Source: Lactobacillus hamsteri DSM 5661 = JCM 6256 (lineage in GTDB: Bacteria > Bacillota > Bacilli > Lactobacillales > Lactobacillaceae). Taken from it: a stretch of 64,000 bases of DNA. Shown piece after piece: positions 1 to 10,200 of the stretch. The position numbers and the translations under genes are program-made. The stretch is from the NCBI RefSeq assembly GCF_000615445.1, contig NZ_BALY01000005.1, positions 1 through 64,000 on the forward strand, in the 5' to 3' direction. The notes beneath the pieces are model-generated. The model saw only the letters and a list, made by a program, of their open reading frames with translations, did no database searches and was not told where the DNA came from. Positions within the stretch are counted from its first letter, which is position 1. Each line of letters starts with the position of its first letter.

Positions 1-237
1 CCACCCGACGACAGTTAAATATATTACTCGCACTTCCTTATTTCGTCAAATCTGCTTTTTGTTCGTTTTTTCATCCCTTATTTCTATTTTGTCAAGCAAT
101 ATGCTCTATAAAACAGTACGTTTTATTAAGTATATTAAAATAAAGCACTTCTATAATTCGTTATACACGAACTTTACGCCTAAAAACTTTTTTGAAAAAT
201 TTTATTTATTTCAAAAGCCTTATTTTTAAGCAAAAAA
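1..237. other. AT-rich non-coding stretch
   Basis: No open frame with a ribosome site, no tRNA and no clear hairpin is visible here. The DNA is very AT-rich and lies beyond the serS terminator. It may hold the promoter or the end of a gene outside the window. Confidence 0.4.
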
Positions 238-272
238 ATAGGATCTACTCACTACCCTAGAGTAAATCCTAT
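238..272 (-). terminator. serS terminator
   Basis: On the minus strand an inverted repeat (ATAGGATTTACTC / GAGTAGATCCTAT, about 9-nt loop, one G-T pair) is followed by a run of seven T. It lies just past the serS stop codon. Confidence 0.8.
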
Positions 273-287
273 CAATTAAATTTTACC

Positions 288-1595
288 TTAAATTAAGCTT
301 GGTTGCTTAGTAATCTTCTTCATACCGTTCATGTATGGTACTAAAGCATCAGGAACAGTTACTGAGCCATCTTCGTTTTGGTAGTTTTCCAAAATTGCAG
401 CTACACAACGACCCACAGCTAAACCTGAACCATTCAATGTGTGTGCTAAATGAAGCTTGCCGTTTTCATCACGGTAACGAATTTGAGCACGACGAGCTTG
501 GAAATCAGTACAGTTTGAACAACTTGAGATTTCACGATACTTATCTTGAGCTGGCATCCAAACTTCAAGGTCATAAGTCTTAGCACTAGTAAAGCTGGCA
601 TCCCCAGTTGAAAGTGCAACGACATGGTATGGCAAACCTAACTTTTGAAGCAAATGTTCAGCATTATGAGTTAACTTTTCAAGTTGATCCCATGAATCTT
701 CAGGCTTACATACCTTAACCATTTCGACTTTTCTAAATTCGTGCATTCTGATCAAACCACGAGTATCACGACCAGCAGAACCAGCTTCACTTCTAAATGC
801 TGGTGACATAGCAGTTACATTGATTGGCAACTTGTCGCCGTGAATAATTTCATCACGGAAGTAGTTTACCAAAGGAACTTCGGCAGTTGGAATCAAAGTC
901 AAATCACGAGGCTTATCTGGATCGTCATTATCAACAATAGTATAAACGTCTTCGTGGAACTTAGGGAATTGACCTGTGCCTTGCATTGAAGCGTCGTTTA
1001 CCAAATATGGTGGAATAATTTCGGTATAGCCTTCTTTAGTATTTTCATCTAAGAAGAAGTTAAATACCGCACGTTCTAAAAGCGCACCTGCACCCTTGTA
1101 GTAAACAAAACGTGCAGCTGAAACTTTAGATGCGCGATCCCAATCCAAGATATCAAGATCAGTACCAATGTCCCAGTGGGCTTTTGGCTTAAAGTCAAAC
1201 TTAGTTGGTTCATTCCACTTACGAACTTCTTCGTTATAACTATCATCTGGACCAATTGGATCAGAATCTGCAGGGAAGTTAGGCAAACGAAGCAAAATGT
1301 ATTCTTGCTTTTCAGTCAAGTCTCTAATTTCACCATCTAAATCCTTGATCTTAGCACTAACTTCACGCATTGACTTAATGGCTTCGCTAGCATCTTCTTT
1401 ATTACGCTTAGCTTCACCAATCTTCTTTGATACATCGTTACGTTCAGCCTTAAGTTGTTCACTTTGATTCAAAGCTTCACGACGTTTAGCATCAATTTCT
1501 ACTAATTCATCTAATTGTTCAGGCTTAATCCCACGAGTAGCGAGTTTATCTTTAGCCCAATCAAGATTCTCACGAATCACTTTAATATCTAGCAT
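288..1595 (-). CDS. serS: Seryl-tRNA synthetase
   Basis: Charges tRNA-Ser with serine in the cytosol. The 435-residue length is normal for the family. Residues about 25-105 form the long charged helical arm that grips the tRNA-Ser variable arm. The class II core follows, with motif 2 (FRSEAG...[13 protein letters not shown]) and motif 3 ([10 protein letters not shown]) both intact. A T-box leader with its own terminator sits directly upstream, so expression should respond to uncharged tRNA-Ser. A hairpin terminator follows the stop codon, so the gene is probably transcribed alone. The ATG is preceded by GGAGG at a good distance. Confidence 0.97.
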   Translation of the reverse strand: MLDIKVIRENLDWAKDKLATRGIKPEQLDELVEIDAKRREALNQSEQLKAERNDVSKKIGEAKRNKEDASEAIKSMREVSAKIKDLDGEIRDLTEKQEYILLRLPNFPADSDPIGPDDSYNEEVRKWNEPTKFDFKPKAHWDIGTDLDILDWDRASKVSAARFVYYKGAGALLERAVFNFFLDENTKEGYTEIIPPYLVNDASMQGTGQFPKFHEDVYTIVDNDDPDKPRDLTLIPTAEVPLVNYFRDEIIHGDKLPINVTAMSPAFRSEAGSAGRDTRGLIRMHEFRKVEMVKVCKPEDSWDQLEKLTHNAEHLLQKLGLPYHVVALSTGDASFTSAKTYDLEVWMPAQDKYREISSCSNCTDFQARRAQIRYRDENGKLHLAHTLNGSGLAVGRCVAAILENYQNEDGSVTVPDALVPYMNGMKKITKQPSLI

Positions 1596-1613
1596 CGAAT
1601 AAAACCTCCATAC

Positions 1614-1830
1614 AAAAAGAGCCGACTCATCCTACGATTGGGACGAATCGGCTCTACACGGTTTCGCGGTACCACCCATCTTCAGCTTACAAAGCTGCTC
1701 TCATTGATAGACGATAACGGCGTCAAACCGTGCAACTATTAATTGCCCACATTCTTGAAATCTGGAAGCGACATCCGTTCACTCACACCAACCGTGAACT
1801 CTCTGAAGTAGTCTTAGGATTTCGTGTTTG
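1614..1830 (-). promoter_or_regulatory. T-box leader of serS
   Basis: The minus strand shows the conserved T-box sequence TGGGTGGTACCGCG (1665-1678), which pairs with the tRNA acceptor end. Upstream are a stem I with AGAGAG and a GGTTGGTG loop, and downstream is a strong terminator hairpin (1618-1653, arms beginning GAGCCGA) ending in T5. Serine specificity is inferred from the downstream gene; I could not fix the specifier codon with certainty. Confidence 0.92.
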
Positions 1831-2365
1831 AAACTATTTTAAGCCATTCTTCTTTTTTGAGCAAATAATATTTTTCTTTAAATGAAAAAAGATTGGTAAC
1901 CTGACCATAATCAACATTATATACATATCTAAAGCCTAATCTGCTAAGCAGTTTTTGTGAACGTTCATTATTTTCAAACGTTCCTGCCCAAATCTCTACT
2001 TGCTCTTCATTTTCAAAAGCATCCTTAATAATCAAATTTAGAGCTTCAGTCATATAACCATTGCCTTCAAAGTCTTGATCCAGCAAAAAGCCAATTTCTT
2101 TTGTCTTAAGAAGACCACTACGCTCGTCCATTCCGCGTTCATAAAGTTCAACCAGACCTATCACTTGTTCATTTTCTTTTAAACAAATGACAAAGCTTCC
2201 TTTTCTTAGGACATATTGACCTGCTGCTCTCTTTGCATCTTCAATATTTGTAAGCTGTTCAAATCCCGCCATTTTGTGATAACGCGGATTCTTTCCCCAT
2301 TTTAATAAAATAGGCGCATCCTCAGTGCGGAAGCGCCGTAAAAATATTCTTTTCCCTGTAAGCAT
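1814..2365 (-). CDS. GNAT-family N-acetyltransferase (RimJ/RimL-like)
   Basis: A 183-residue protein of the RimJ/RimL branch of GNAT acetyltransferases, which move acetyl from acetyl-CoA to an amine. It opens with the typical LTGKRIFLRRFRTEDA strand. The segment EIGFLLDQDFEGNGYMTEAL matches the region that binds the CoA pyrophosphate, and ERSQKLLSRLGFRY the C-terminal half. The start codon overlaps the stop of the upstream membrane-protein gene (TAATG), so the two are translationally coupled. The substrate cannot be read from the sequence. The stop codon lies at the 5' edge of the serS T-box leader. Confidence 0.8.
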   Translation of the reverse strand: MLTGKRIFLRRFRTEDAPILLKWGKNPRYHKMAGFEQLTNIEDAKRAAGQYVLRKGSFVICLKENEQVIGLVELYERGMDERSGLLKTKEIGFLLDQDFEGNGYMTEALNLIIKDAFENEEQVEIWAGTFENNERSQKLLSRLGFRYVYNVDYGQVTNLFSFKEKYYLLKKEEWLKIVSNTKS

Positions 2366-3024
2366 TATTTTCCTATTAAGTTAAAAAGCCATCTTGATCC
2401 ATAAACCAATCCTAAACTATATGCCGCAATAGTCCATGGTTTACACAAAATGATAATCCAAAAGTAAGTCCAGAATTTCATTTCTGTTAATCCTGCCAAT
2501 AAGCATAATACATCATCTGGTGCGGCTGGAGCCAAAATACAAATTGCGAAAAACCAATTAAATTTCTTTTGATTTTTCGTCCACTTCATATATTTGTTAA
2601 GCGTGTCTTCGGAAATAATATGGAAGATAAAGCTTCGACCATAATAACGAGCTAGGAAAAAATTAATCAATGACCCGATACAAATTCCCACATAGTTATA
2701 AATAAATCCCGGAACTGGACCAAAGAATATTACTCCTCCAAGAAGAGAAACACCACCAGGTATAATTGGAATTACTACTTGTACAATTTGAATCAAGACA
2801 AAAACTATTGGGCCGATAATTTGTTTGTTAGCCAAATACGCCTTCATTTTTTCTTGATCAGTAAAGATTCCTAATCGATACCAGTAAATAACCAGCAAAA
2901 TGATAATAATACTACTGATAATAGTCGCATAATTAATCAATTTTCGACTAGTTTTTTCTGACAAATGCATGGTTTGTTTCATCTCCTTTATTAGCATTCT
3001 AATTTTAACAAAAAATAGTTGCAT
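2365..3024 (-). CDS. TVP38/TMEM64 (DedA-like) membrane protein
   Basis: Integral membrane protein with about five or six hydrophobic segments. The segment around GGVSLLGGVIFFGPVPGFIYNY and the later ILAPAAPDDVLCLLAG fit the SNARE-associated TVP38/DedA family, which is linked to lipid scrambling and membrane homeostasis. The function in this organism is unknown. The start is uncertain: the longest frame begins at 3024 without a ribosome site. An AAAGGAG sits immediately before the ATG at 2982, so an ATG at 2970 (12 nt downstream of the AAAGGAG) is also possible. It is coupled by TAATG to the acetyltransferase downstream. Confidence 0.8.
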   Translation of the reverse strand: MQLFFVKIRMLIKEMKQTMHLSEKTSRKLINYATIISSIIIILLVIYWYRLGIFTDQEKMKAYLANKQIIGPIVFVLIQIVQVVIPIIPGGVSLLGGVIFFGPVPGFIYNYVGICIGSLINFFLARYYGRSFIFHIISEDTLNKYMKWTKNQKKFNWFFAICILAPAAPDDVLCLLAGLTEMKFWTYFWIIILCKPWTIAAYSLGLVYGSRWLFNLIGK

Positions 3025-3062
3025 TGTGCAGAACTACTCGTTAACTAAACAGACAATTAAAC

Positions 3063-3090
3063 TTTAGGCAAAGTTATTCTGACTTATAAT
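3063..3090 (+). promoter_or_regulatory. Promoter of the esterase gene
   Basis: A perfect -10 box TATAAT (3085-3090) with a weak -35 (TTTAGG, 3063-3068) at about 16 nt lies about 40 nt before the ATG at 3128. Confidence 0.5.
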
Positions 3091-3127
3091 AGGAGTGTTA
3101 ATAACTTTAATAAAGGGGATTGATTCT

Positions 3128-3922
3128 ATGGCAATCATTAAAAAAGATATTATCTACGACAAAGACAAAAACTTGGCAACAGACATTTACTATCCTAACG
3201 ACACTTCATCTCATACTAAAATCTTAATCTTTTGGCACGGTGGTGGCTGGTTCCGTGGAAACAAAGAAAGTGTTAAAGCAGTAGGGATTAACTTGGCCAA
3301 TGCTGGATTCATGACTTTCATTCCTGAATATAGTTTGGCTCCTAACCGTACTTTCCCTAATGCTCATGAAGATGCAGTTAATTTTGTAAAATGGCTTCTA
3401 GATTCTGACTATACTGATGAAAATGATGAAGAAAACATCGTCCAAATCGGTGCTAGCGTTGGCGGTACAATGGCAATCTACGTTGCTGGAAAATATGGCT
3501 TCCCAACAGTTACCTGGTCAGCTCCAATTGATTATTCTAAATGGATGAAAAATCACGAAGATGTAAAACCATCATATAAAGCGGCTGATGAATTTGGCTA
3601 TACTGATAGTCATCAAATCGCTAATTCTTTCTATAAGTACTTTGCTCTAACTTATGCTGGTGGCAACATTCCTGCTACTTTGAAAAAAATGGACGCTAAA
3701 AACTATGAGTTAAATAATCTCGGTAGTTTAATGATGATTAATTCAGCTGATGAATTAACTCCATTAGATAGTGTCATGGATTTCATTAAATATCTTGCTC
3801 AAAATGATCATGAAGTCGAACTTTTAGTAATTAAAGGTCACGGTCATGCGATGGATTATGGAAAAGATTATCTTGATGAATCTCTAGACTTTTTATTCCA
3901 AACTATTAAAAGACAAAAATAA
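3128..3922 (+). CDS. Alpha/beta hydrolase (esterase/lipase, HGGGW type)
   Basis: A cytosolic hydrolase of about 264 residues related to carboxylesterases and hormone-sensitive lipases. It has the oxyanion motif HGGGW, a nucleophile elbow GASVG, a late acidic region (SADELTPLD) and a C-terminal histidine in GHGHAMDYG, so the triad looks complete. I place the start at 3128 (MAIIKK) because AAGGGGAT lies 7 nt before it; an in-frame extension to 3095 has no ribosome site. The gene stands alone between a TATAAT promoter and a bidirectional terminator. The natural substrate is unknown. Confidence 0.85.
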   Translation: MAIIKKDIIYDKDKNLATDIYYPNDTSSHTKILIFWHGGGWFRGNKESVKAVGINLANAGFMTFIPEYSLAPNRTFPNAHEDAVNFVKWLLDSDYTDENDEENIVQIGASVGGTMAIYVAGKYGFPTVTWSAPIDYSKWMKNHEDVKPSYKAADEFGYTDSHQIANSFYKYFALTYAGGNIPATLKKMDAKNYELNNLGSLMMINSADELTPLDSVMDFIKYLAQNDHEVELLVIKGHGHAMDYGKDYLDESLDFLFQTIKRQK

Positions 3923-3935
3923 TTAATATAAACAA

Positions 3936-3966
3936 AAATCCTGAGTTTTCTCAGGATTTTTCTTTT
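3936..3966. terminator. Bidirectional terminator
   Basis: The hairpin AAAATCCTGAG / CTCAGGATTTT with a TTTT loop has A/T tracts on both sides. It serves the esterase gene and the convergent deoxyribosyltransferase gene. Confidence 0.85.
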
Positions 3967-4470
3967 CTAAATAATTTTATAACCAACAACGGGATTAGCA
4001 GGCATATGAGTAAAATCATACGTTGCTAATTTTTCAAAGTCGGTATTGCCGTCAATAATCGTTGTTACACCTTGAGCAAGCATTAAATTCATTTGCTTTT
4101 CTTTATTAGGATCTTCAGTAAATGGCACTAAAACAACAGGCTTATGCATAGCGCGCATAAAGCCGATTTCAAATGCGGAACCATCATCAATCATATCCAT
4201 ATCGTACAAAAAGACGCCGCACGTTGCCAAAGAAATACCATTCAAATCATTTTGATATGTACCAACACGCCAAGTCATGCTGCGAATACCGCCAATTTCT
4301 GGATTCTTTTCTTCTGGATCAGTAAAACTTTGATCAAAGGGAAAGAAAACATTTGCAACTGTAGGATTTTTAGCTAACAATTCTTTTGCTTTAACGCTAC
4401 GTTTTCTCTCGGCATCACTGTAAAAAGGTGAGCCTAAATAAATTCTAGCCGTGGGAATTTGAGTAGACAT
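3967..4470 (-). CDS. pdt: Purine 2'-deoxyribosyltransferase (type I)
   Basis: Exchanges the base of deoxyribonucleosides, a nucleoside-salvage step typical of lactobacilli. The sequence closely resembles the Lactobacillus helveticus type I (purine-specific) enzyme as I remember it, including RIYLGSPFYSD near the N-terminus, YQNDLNGIS, and DDGSAFEIGFMRAMHKPV. The glutamate in AFEIG is the expected nucleophile. I set the start at 4470 (MSTQIP), which has GGAGG 10 nt upstream; the longer frame to 4518 lacks a ribosome site. The purine-only specificity is inferred from similarity and would separate it from the type II ntd enzymes. Confidence 0.88.
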   Translation of the reverse strand: MSTQIPTARIYLGSPFYSDAERKRSVKAKELLAKNPTVANVFFPFDQSFTDPEEKNPEIGGIRSMTWRVGTYQNDLNGISLATCGVFLYDMDMIDDGSAFEIGFMRAMHKPVVLVPFTEDPNKEKQMNLMLAQGVTTIIDGNTDFEKLATYDFTHMPANPVVGYKII

Positions 4471-4567
4471 TTTTATTTTTCCTCCAAATTTTTTAATATA
4501 TATTTTTGGACACTTCATTCTATCATGATAACTATTACAATTTTCATGAAATATGAATGACTAATGC

Positions 4568-4597
4568 TAGACTAATTATTTGTAAGCGTTTTATAAT
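4568..4597 (+). promoter_or_regulatory. Promoter with cre-like sequence
   Basis: TATAAT at 4592-4597 with TAGACT 18 nt upstream (4568-4573) forms a promoter for the aldehyde dehydrogenase. TGTAAGCGTTTTAT (4581-4594) inside it differs from the catabolite-response consensus TGWAANCGNTNWCA at the last two positions, so CcpA control is possible but unproven. Confidence 0.45.
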
Positions 4598-4660
4598 AGA
4601 TATGACCAATTCTTTAAAAGGTAAGTACTTATTTATTAAAAAACAAAAAAGAGGTTAATT

Positions 4661-6028
4661 ATGTCAAAATATCAATCAATTAATCCATATAACAACGAAG
4701 AATTCGCAAGTTATGACAATCCTACTGAAGAACAAATCGATGAAGCTATCAATTTAGCGCATACGCTTTATAAAAAATGGCGTCACGAAACGCCCGAATC
4801 TAGAGCCAAACAACTTCACGAAATTGCTGACGGTTTCCGCAAGCACGAAGATGAAATGGCAAAAATGATGACCCTTGAAATGGGAAAATTACTTAAAGAA
4901 TCAAAAGAAGAAGTTGAACTTTGTGCCAACATCTGTGAATATTATGCAGAAAAAGGACCTGAGTTATTAAAGCCTGAGCCTCTTGAATCAGATTTAGGCA
5001 ACGCATATTACCTCAAACAAGCTACAGGAGTTGTTTTAGCATGTGAGCCTTGGAACTTTCCACTTTATCAAGTAATCCGCGTCTTCGCTCCTAATTTCAT
5101 CGTTGGCAACCCTATCATCTTAAAGCATGCTCATAATGTTCCCGAATCTGCAGCCTTGGCTGACAAAATTATCAGAAGATCTGGAGCACCAGAAGGAAGT
5201 TTAATCAATCTTTATCCAAGCTACGACCAACTTGCTACTATTATTCAAGATCCACGCATTCAAGGCGTTGCTTTAACCGGTTCTGAACGTGGTGGTATGG
5301 CTGTCGCCGAAGAAGCTGGCAAGAATTTAAAGAAATCAACCATGGAACTTGGCGGTAATGATGCTTTCATCGTATTGGATGATGCCGATCCACAAGTTTT
5401 GCGCAACGTCTTAAACGATGCAAGAACTTACAATGACGGTCAAGTATGTACCTCATCTAAACGAATTATTGTTGTTAAATCACGCTATACTGAAGTTCTT
5501 GATGATCTTAAAAATACTTTTTCAAATTTAAAAGCTGGCGATCCCCTTGAATCCGACACTACCTTGCCTCCAATGAATTCAGAAAGAGCCAAAGAAAAGT
5601 TAGAAGCACAAGTTCAAAAGGGTGTCGATGGTGGAGCCAAGATCTTTTATCAATATCCAGAAATCGATTCAAAAGGTGCCTTCTTTAGACCTACAATTTT
5701 AACTGATATTGATGAAAAGAATCCTATTTTTGATACCGAAATGTTTGGTCCTGTTGCCGAAGTATTCTGTGTTGAAGATGAAGACGAAGCAATCGCACTC
5801 GCTAATAATTCAAGTTATGGCCTAGGTTCATCTGTAATTAGCAGTGATATCACACATGCGCAAGACGTAGCTGCGCGAATTGAAACGGGAATGACTGTTA
5901 TCAATGGTCGCTGGATTACTTCTGGTGAATTGCCATTTGGTGGCGTTAAGAAATCTGGCTACGGCCGTGAATTAAGCAACTTGGCTCATGGCATTTGTAA
6001 ATCAGCATTTAGTAATCGACGTTACTAA
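4661..6028 (+). CDS. NAD(P)-dependent aldehyde / succinate-semialdehyde dehydrogenase
   Basis: A soluble aldehyde dehydrogenase of 455 residues that oxidises an aldehyde to its acid with NAD(P). Family marks are PWNFP in the cofactor fold, ALTGSERGG, the general-base glutamate in MELGGNDAF, the catalytic cysteine in [11 protein letters not shown], and the C-terminal [13 protein letters not shown]. The form is the short type often annotated as succinate-semialdehyde dehydrogenase (gabD-like) in lactobacilli. No GABA genes are nearby, so the substrate is open. It is a single gene with an AGAGG ribosome site, its own promoter and a strong terminator. Confidence 0.9.
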   Translation: MSKYQSINPYNNEEFASYDNPTEEQIDEAINLAHTLYKKWRHETPESRAKQLHEIADGFRKHEDEMAKMMTLEMGKLLKESKEEVELCANICEYYAEKGPELLKPEPLESDLGNAYYLKQATGVVLACEPWNFPLYQVIRVFAPNFIVGNPIILKHAHNVPESAALADKIIRRSGAPEGSLINLYPSYDQLATIIQDPRIQGVALTGSERGGMAVAEEAGKNLKKSTMELGGNDAFIVLDDADPQVLRNVLNDARTYNDGQVCTSSKRIIVVKSRYTEVLDDLKNTFSNLKAGDPLESDTTLPPMNSERAKEKLEAQVQKGVDGGAKIFYQYPEIDSKGAFFRPTILTDIDEKNPIFDTEMFGPVAEVFCVEDEDEAIALANNSSYGLGSSVISSDITHAQDVAARIETGMTVINGRWITSGELPFGGVKKSGYGRELSNLAHGICKSAFSNRRY

Positions 6029-6056
6029 AAATAATGAATAATAATATATACATATA

Positions 6057-6096
6057 TGAAAAGAAAGAGATCAAAATAATGATCTCTTTCTTTTTA
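6057..6096. terminator. Bidirectional terminator
   Basis: The hairpin AAGAAAGAGATC / GATCTCTTTCTT with an 8-nt loop, flanked by A and T tracts, separates the convergent aldehyde dehydrogenase and zinc-ribbon genes. Confidence 0.85.
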
Positions 6097-7123
6097 CTTC
6101 TCATCAAAACGATGATTCTTGTTGAATAAATTATATCCTGAAAGCCCCGTTGTCATAACGCTTGCTAAAATAAGGAAATATGTTGAAGCACCAACTGACA
6201 CTGCATAAGTAATCAACTGACTGGTTAATTGCTTAAAGATTCCTGTATTCGCACGAACGGTACTGGACATTTTGAAAACAATATAAATTAAAAATATTGT
6301 TTCAATTAATGAAAAAATAAATGAAATCCACTGGCTCTTTTTAGTATTCTTGAAGACGTTATAAATAATAACAATTGGAAATACGATTAAGAGAAGCCAA
6401 ACAAGATAAAATATCAATGCATATACTACCGTTTGGCCAGATGAAATCAGTCGACCAGCTAGGCTTAATAAAACCTTCGAGATTGACATCTTTTCTGAAT
6501 AAAAGCTACCAGCAACTGCCGCTCCCGACCCAGAAAACAAAACAACCAAACTAATAAAAGCAGTCAAGACTACCGAAAGTTGAATATAGCTAAATCTGCG
6601 TGTTTTAACTTCTTTAACCTTTTCAACACGATCTTCCACCTTGGGATGAGATTCTTGAAATTTTTTGCTTTGCGAACGAAACTTTTGACTATTTTCCTCA
6701 ACCGAATTAAACAAATGCGATCCTGTTTGATTAATCTGTTCAGTTAAGCGTTGATCGGCTGTATAACGCTCAATTTTATCCGCACGGTCACATACAATAA
6801 ACAGCCAAACTAGCAATGCTAAGAAAGCAATCCAACCTAATGAGCGTGAAAAACTCATCACAATTAAAAGAAAAACACCCAATAAGAATACAATTGTTGA
6901 ATTAGTATGAATCCAAGTGATCATTTTTTGAACAACATTATTTTGATTACTTGGCTGACTTTGCTTGTTCTCTTTACGATAAGCCTTGCGACTCACAGGC
7001 TTACTATCGGCGTCCTCTTTTACAAAAAAATCTTCCTGATATTTTTTTTAAATTAAAACCACAAGTTGGACAGACCGTGTCTTGCTCTGCAACTTTATGT
7101 CCGCAGTTAGGACAAGTATTCAT
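6094..7123 (-). pseudogene. Zinc-ribbon membrane protein, interrupted by a frameshift
   Basis: An ATG at 7123 with a GGGGGG ribosome site starts a 39-residue frame (7004-7123) opening MNTCPNCGHK...CPTCGFNLKK, a two-knuckle CxxC zinc ribbon. It then shifts frame in a run of eight A (about 7,028-7,035) and stops. Removing one A joins it smoothly to the long frame through ...YQEDFFVKEDADSKPVSRKAYRK. That frame is 6094-6996 counted from its first GTG, which has no ribosome site. The body has about five or six membrane segments and a charged region at about residues 95-130 of the long frame. Zinc-ribbon plus membrane layouts are common in lactobacilli, but I do not recognise a function. The homopolymer could be an assembly error, phase variation or a slippage site. 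Confidence 0.75.
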
Positions 7124-7179
7124 AAACGTCCCCCCTCTACTTATTTATGAATAAATTATATCATTTTACGAAAACAAAA

Positions 7180-7210
7180 AATCATGTAGCACTAAACTAC
7201 ATGATTTTCG
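7180..7210 (-). terminator. Terminator of the MMPL gene
   Basis: The hairpin ATCATGTAG / CTACATGAT with a 7-nt loop is followed on the minus strand by T6-G-T4. It lies about 20 nt beyond the MMPL stop codon. Confidence 0.8.
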
Positions 7211-7228
7211 TATTTATTACTTAAGATC

Positions 7229-10200
7229 TTATTTTAAATTATGCTTTTTATTTTTTCCCCAACTGAAGTCAACACCTTCGTATGTTAACTTAACAGCTGC
7301 AGTCAAAGTAATCGGCATAATGAATACTAAGATAAGCAAACCAACAATAACTGTCAAAGCAACTTCGATCAATGTTGGAATACCTGATGGAATCAATGCT
7401 GCGAATGTACCACCTAAGATGACCGCGGCTGAAATAACAACCGTACCGATGATACCACATGCCTTTAAGATTCTTTCACTTGGAGTAGAAAGTCCTTCTT
7501 CCTTAAGTTCATTGTATCTAGTCATTAAGAAGATACTGTAGTCAACACCTAATGCGATAAGCATGATGAAGCTGAAGAAAGGAGTGTTCCAAGTTAAGAG
7601 ATCTCTACCAAGAACAGCCTTAACGATCCATTGGTTAATTGAAAGTGAGCAGAAGTATGCAATGAGCAAAGTACCCAAGATGTAAACAGGTTGAAGAAGT
7701 GAACGAGTTACGAACATCAAGGCAATTCCGATACCAACTAACATGATAGCAGCAGTTCTTACAAAGTCGCCGCTGGCAACATTCTTAGTATCTTCAATCT
7801 TAGAACTTTGTCCGCCCATAGCTACAGTGGCATTCTTAAGGGCTGTACCTTGAAGTGACTTCTTAGCCATTGCGCTAAGTTCTTGTGAACGCTTAGTTGC
7901 TTCAGTAGCACTTGGGTTTGAATCAAAGACAACGATCAACATTGCTGACTTCTTATCTGGGCTAAGGTAAACATCAATTGACTTTTGGAACATTTCATTC
8001 TTGATGAATTCCTTAGGAATGTAGAAGGTGTTAGCAGCTGCTGAAGATTGCAAGCCTTGCAAGTATGCTCCACCTTGGCCTAAACCGTTGTTAGCTTCAT
8101 CTAAACCATTTGTGATCTTAGGCATGCTTGAAGCAAGACGACCGGCACCTGAACTAAGTTGACCAGCACCTGAGTTAAGTTGGCCAACACCGTTAGCCAA
8201 TTGACTTGCACCTGAAGCGCCTTGAGCAAGTCCGCTGTTAAGTTGACCGGCACCGTTACTCAATGTACCTAAGCCTGAGCTAAGTTGGCCGGCACCTGAG
8301 TTAAGACGGCCAACACCATTACTTAAAGTACCAAGACCTGAGTTAAGTTGAGCCGCACCTGAGCCTAAGCTACTTGCACCGTTGCTTAATGTGCCTAAAC
8401 CATTGTAAAGTTGGCCAGCACCTGAACTAAGTCTGTTAGCTCCATTCTGCAAGCGTTGAGCGCCTGCTACACCTTGTTGAGCTGCAGATTGAACTTGAGT
8501 TAAACCTGAACTTAATTGGTTAAGAGCAGTTGCTGCACCTGGCAAAGCTTGGTTAGAAGCTGTAGCTAATTGGTTAACAGCAGTCTTTAATTGACCAATT
8601 TGTGCAAGAGATGATTGTAATGCATTGGTATCTACACTTGGCATGGAAGCTGAAGATGAGTTCGATACAGAACCCATTGCAGATTCAAATGCTTTAGTTG
8701 CTGCTGCGGCAGCCTTTTGTTGATCTTCGGCTGATAAACCACTTGATGCTAAAGAAGATTCTAAAGTTGATTTATATGTTGCCGCCGCCTTTGAAGCGGA
8801 TGATTGTTGAGCCTGCTTAATACTATCTTCAAGTTTAGATAAACTTGCAAGCATTGATTGGTATTGATTTACATCAATACCACTAACTTGTTGATTTAAT
8901 TGTTGAATACCACTATTAATTTGTGGCAAAGCAGTTTGAAGTTGAGCAAGTTGAGCTTTATTAGCACCACTCATTTGAGTAGACAATTGATTGTTCAATT
9001 GGTTCAAACCGTTAACCAATTGTTGAGTACCAGTTGCTAAACTTTGAGATCCAGTTCTTAAAGTTCCGGCACCATTTTGCAATCTATTAGCTCCACTTAC
9101 TAATGAGCTTGTTCCACTTTCTAAACGACCAGCACCTGTTTGAAGACGGTTAACGCCACTTACCAAAGTTCCTGTACCATTTTGAAGTTGGTTAGCACCA
9201 GCTTGCAAACGTTGAGCACCACTTTGAAGACGGCCCGCACCAGCTTGTAATCTTACAGTTCCGCTTTGTAATTGGTCAGCACCGCTTTGCAATCTGCCAG
9301 TTCCATCTTGAAGCTGTTCAGCACCACTTTGCAATTGTTGAGCACCAGTTGTAGCCTTTTGACTACCCTTGCTCAATTTACCTAAACCTGAACGAACTTG
9401 ATCAACACCATCGTTAACTGTACCTAATTGGTTGTTTACGTAAAGTTGATCAATAGGTTCACCGTAAGGTTGAGTTACAGAAGTAGCAAATGAAACATCC
9501 TTAGATGCTTGAAGTTGCTTGGTTAATTGATCAATCAACTTCAAATTCTTTTCGTTATCTAAACGGTGATTACTCTTAATGTATAAGTATGATGGTTCAG
9601 CCATACCTTCAGAGAAGTGCTTTTGAACCACAAGAAGACCTTGTTTAGCTGGAACGCTATCAGCAATTTCATCAGTATCATCATAGTTAAGTTTTCCATT
9701 GTACATTAACATGAATGGAATCACTACAACTGCTAAAACAACCAAATAAATAATTGGATGCTTTAAAGTACTTGATGAAATACCATGCCATAACTTGTTT
9801 TCGCTTTCGCCGTTAAATTCCTTAACTGGCCAAAACATCTTCTTACCAAGAACAGCCATAAAGAATGGGTTCAAAGTCAAAAGAACAACTAACAAGGTGG
9901 CAACACCAACAGCAACACCAACGGCTGATTGGTAAACAGAGAACTTAGCTAAACTTAATGCAGTAAATCCGATTAAGATTGATGAACCTGAGTAAAGAAT
10001 GGTCTTACCAGCATTACGCAATGCATCATGCATGGCCTTATATTTATCCATTCCTTTCCCCAGATTCTCTTTAAACTTGTCATACAGCAGGATGTTGTAG
10101 TCCGTTCCGATACCAAATAGAACGATAACCATAAATACCTGAGTAAAGTTTGAGAATGGGAAGTTCGCATGTTGAACTAAGTTTGTAACGATTGAGAATG

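Noticed and set aside
8130..9360. Regular short repeats that could suggest a CRISPR or satellite array
   Set aside because: The units are contiguous 21-bp in-frame codon blocks with no spacers and encode Leu-x-x-Gly heptads.
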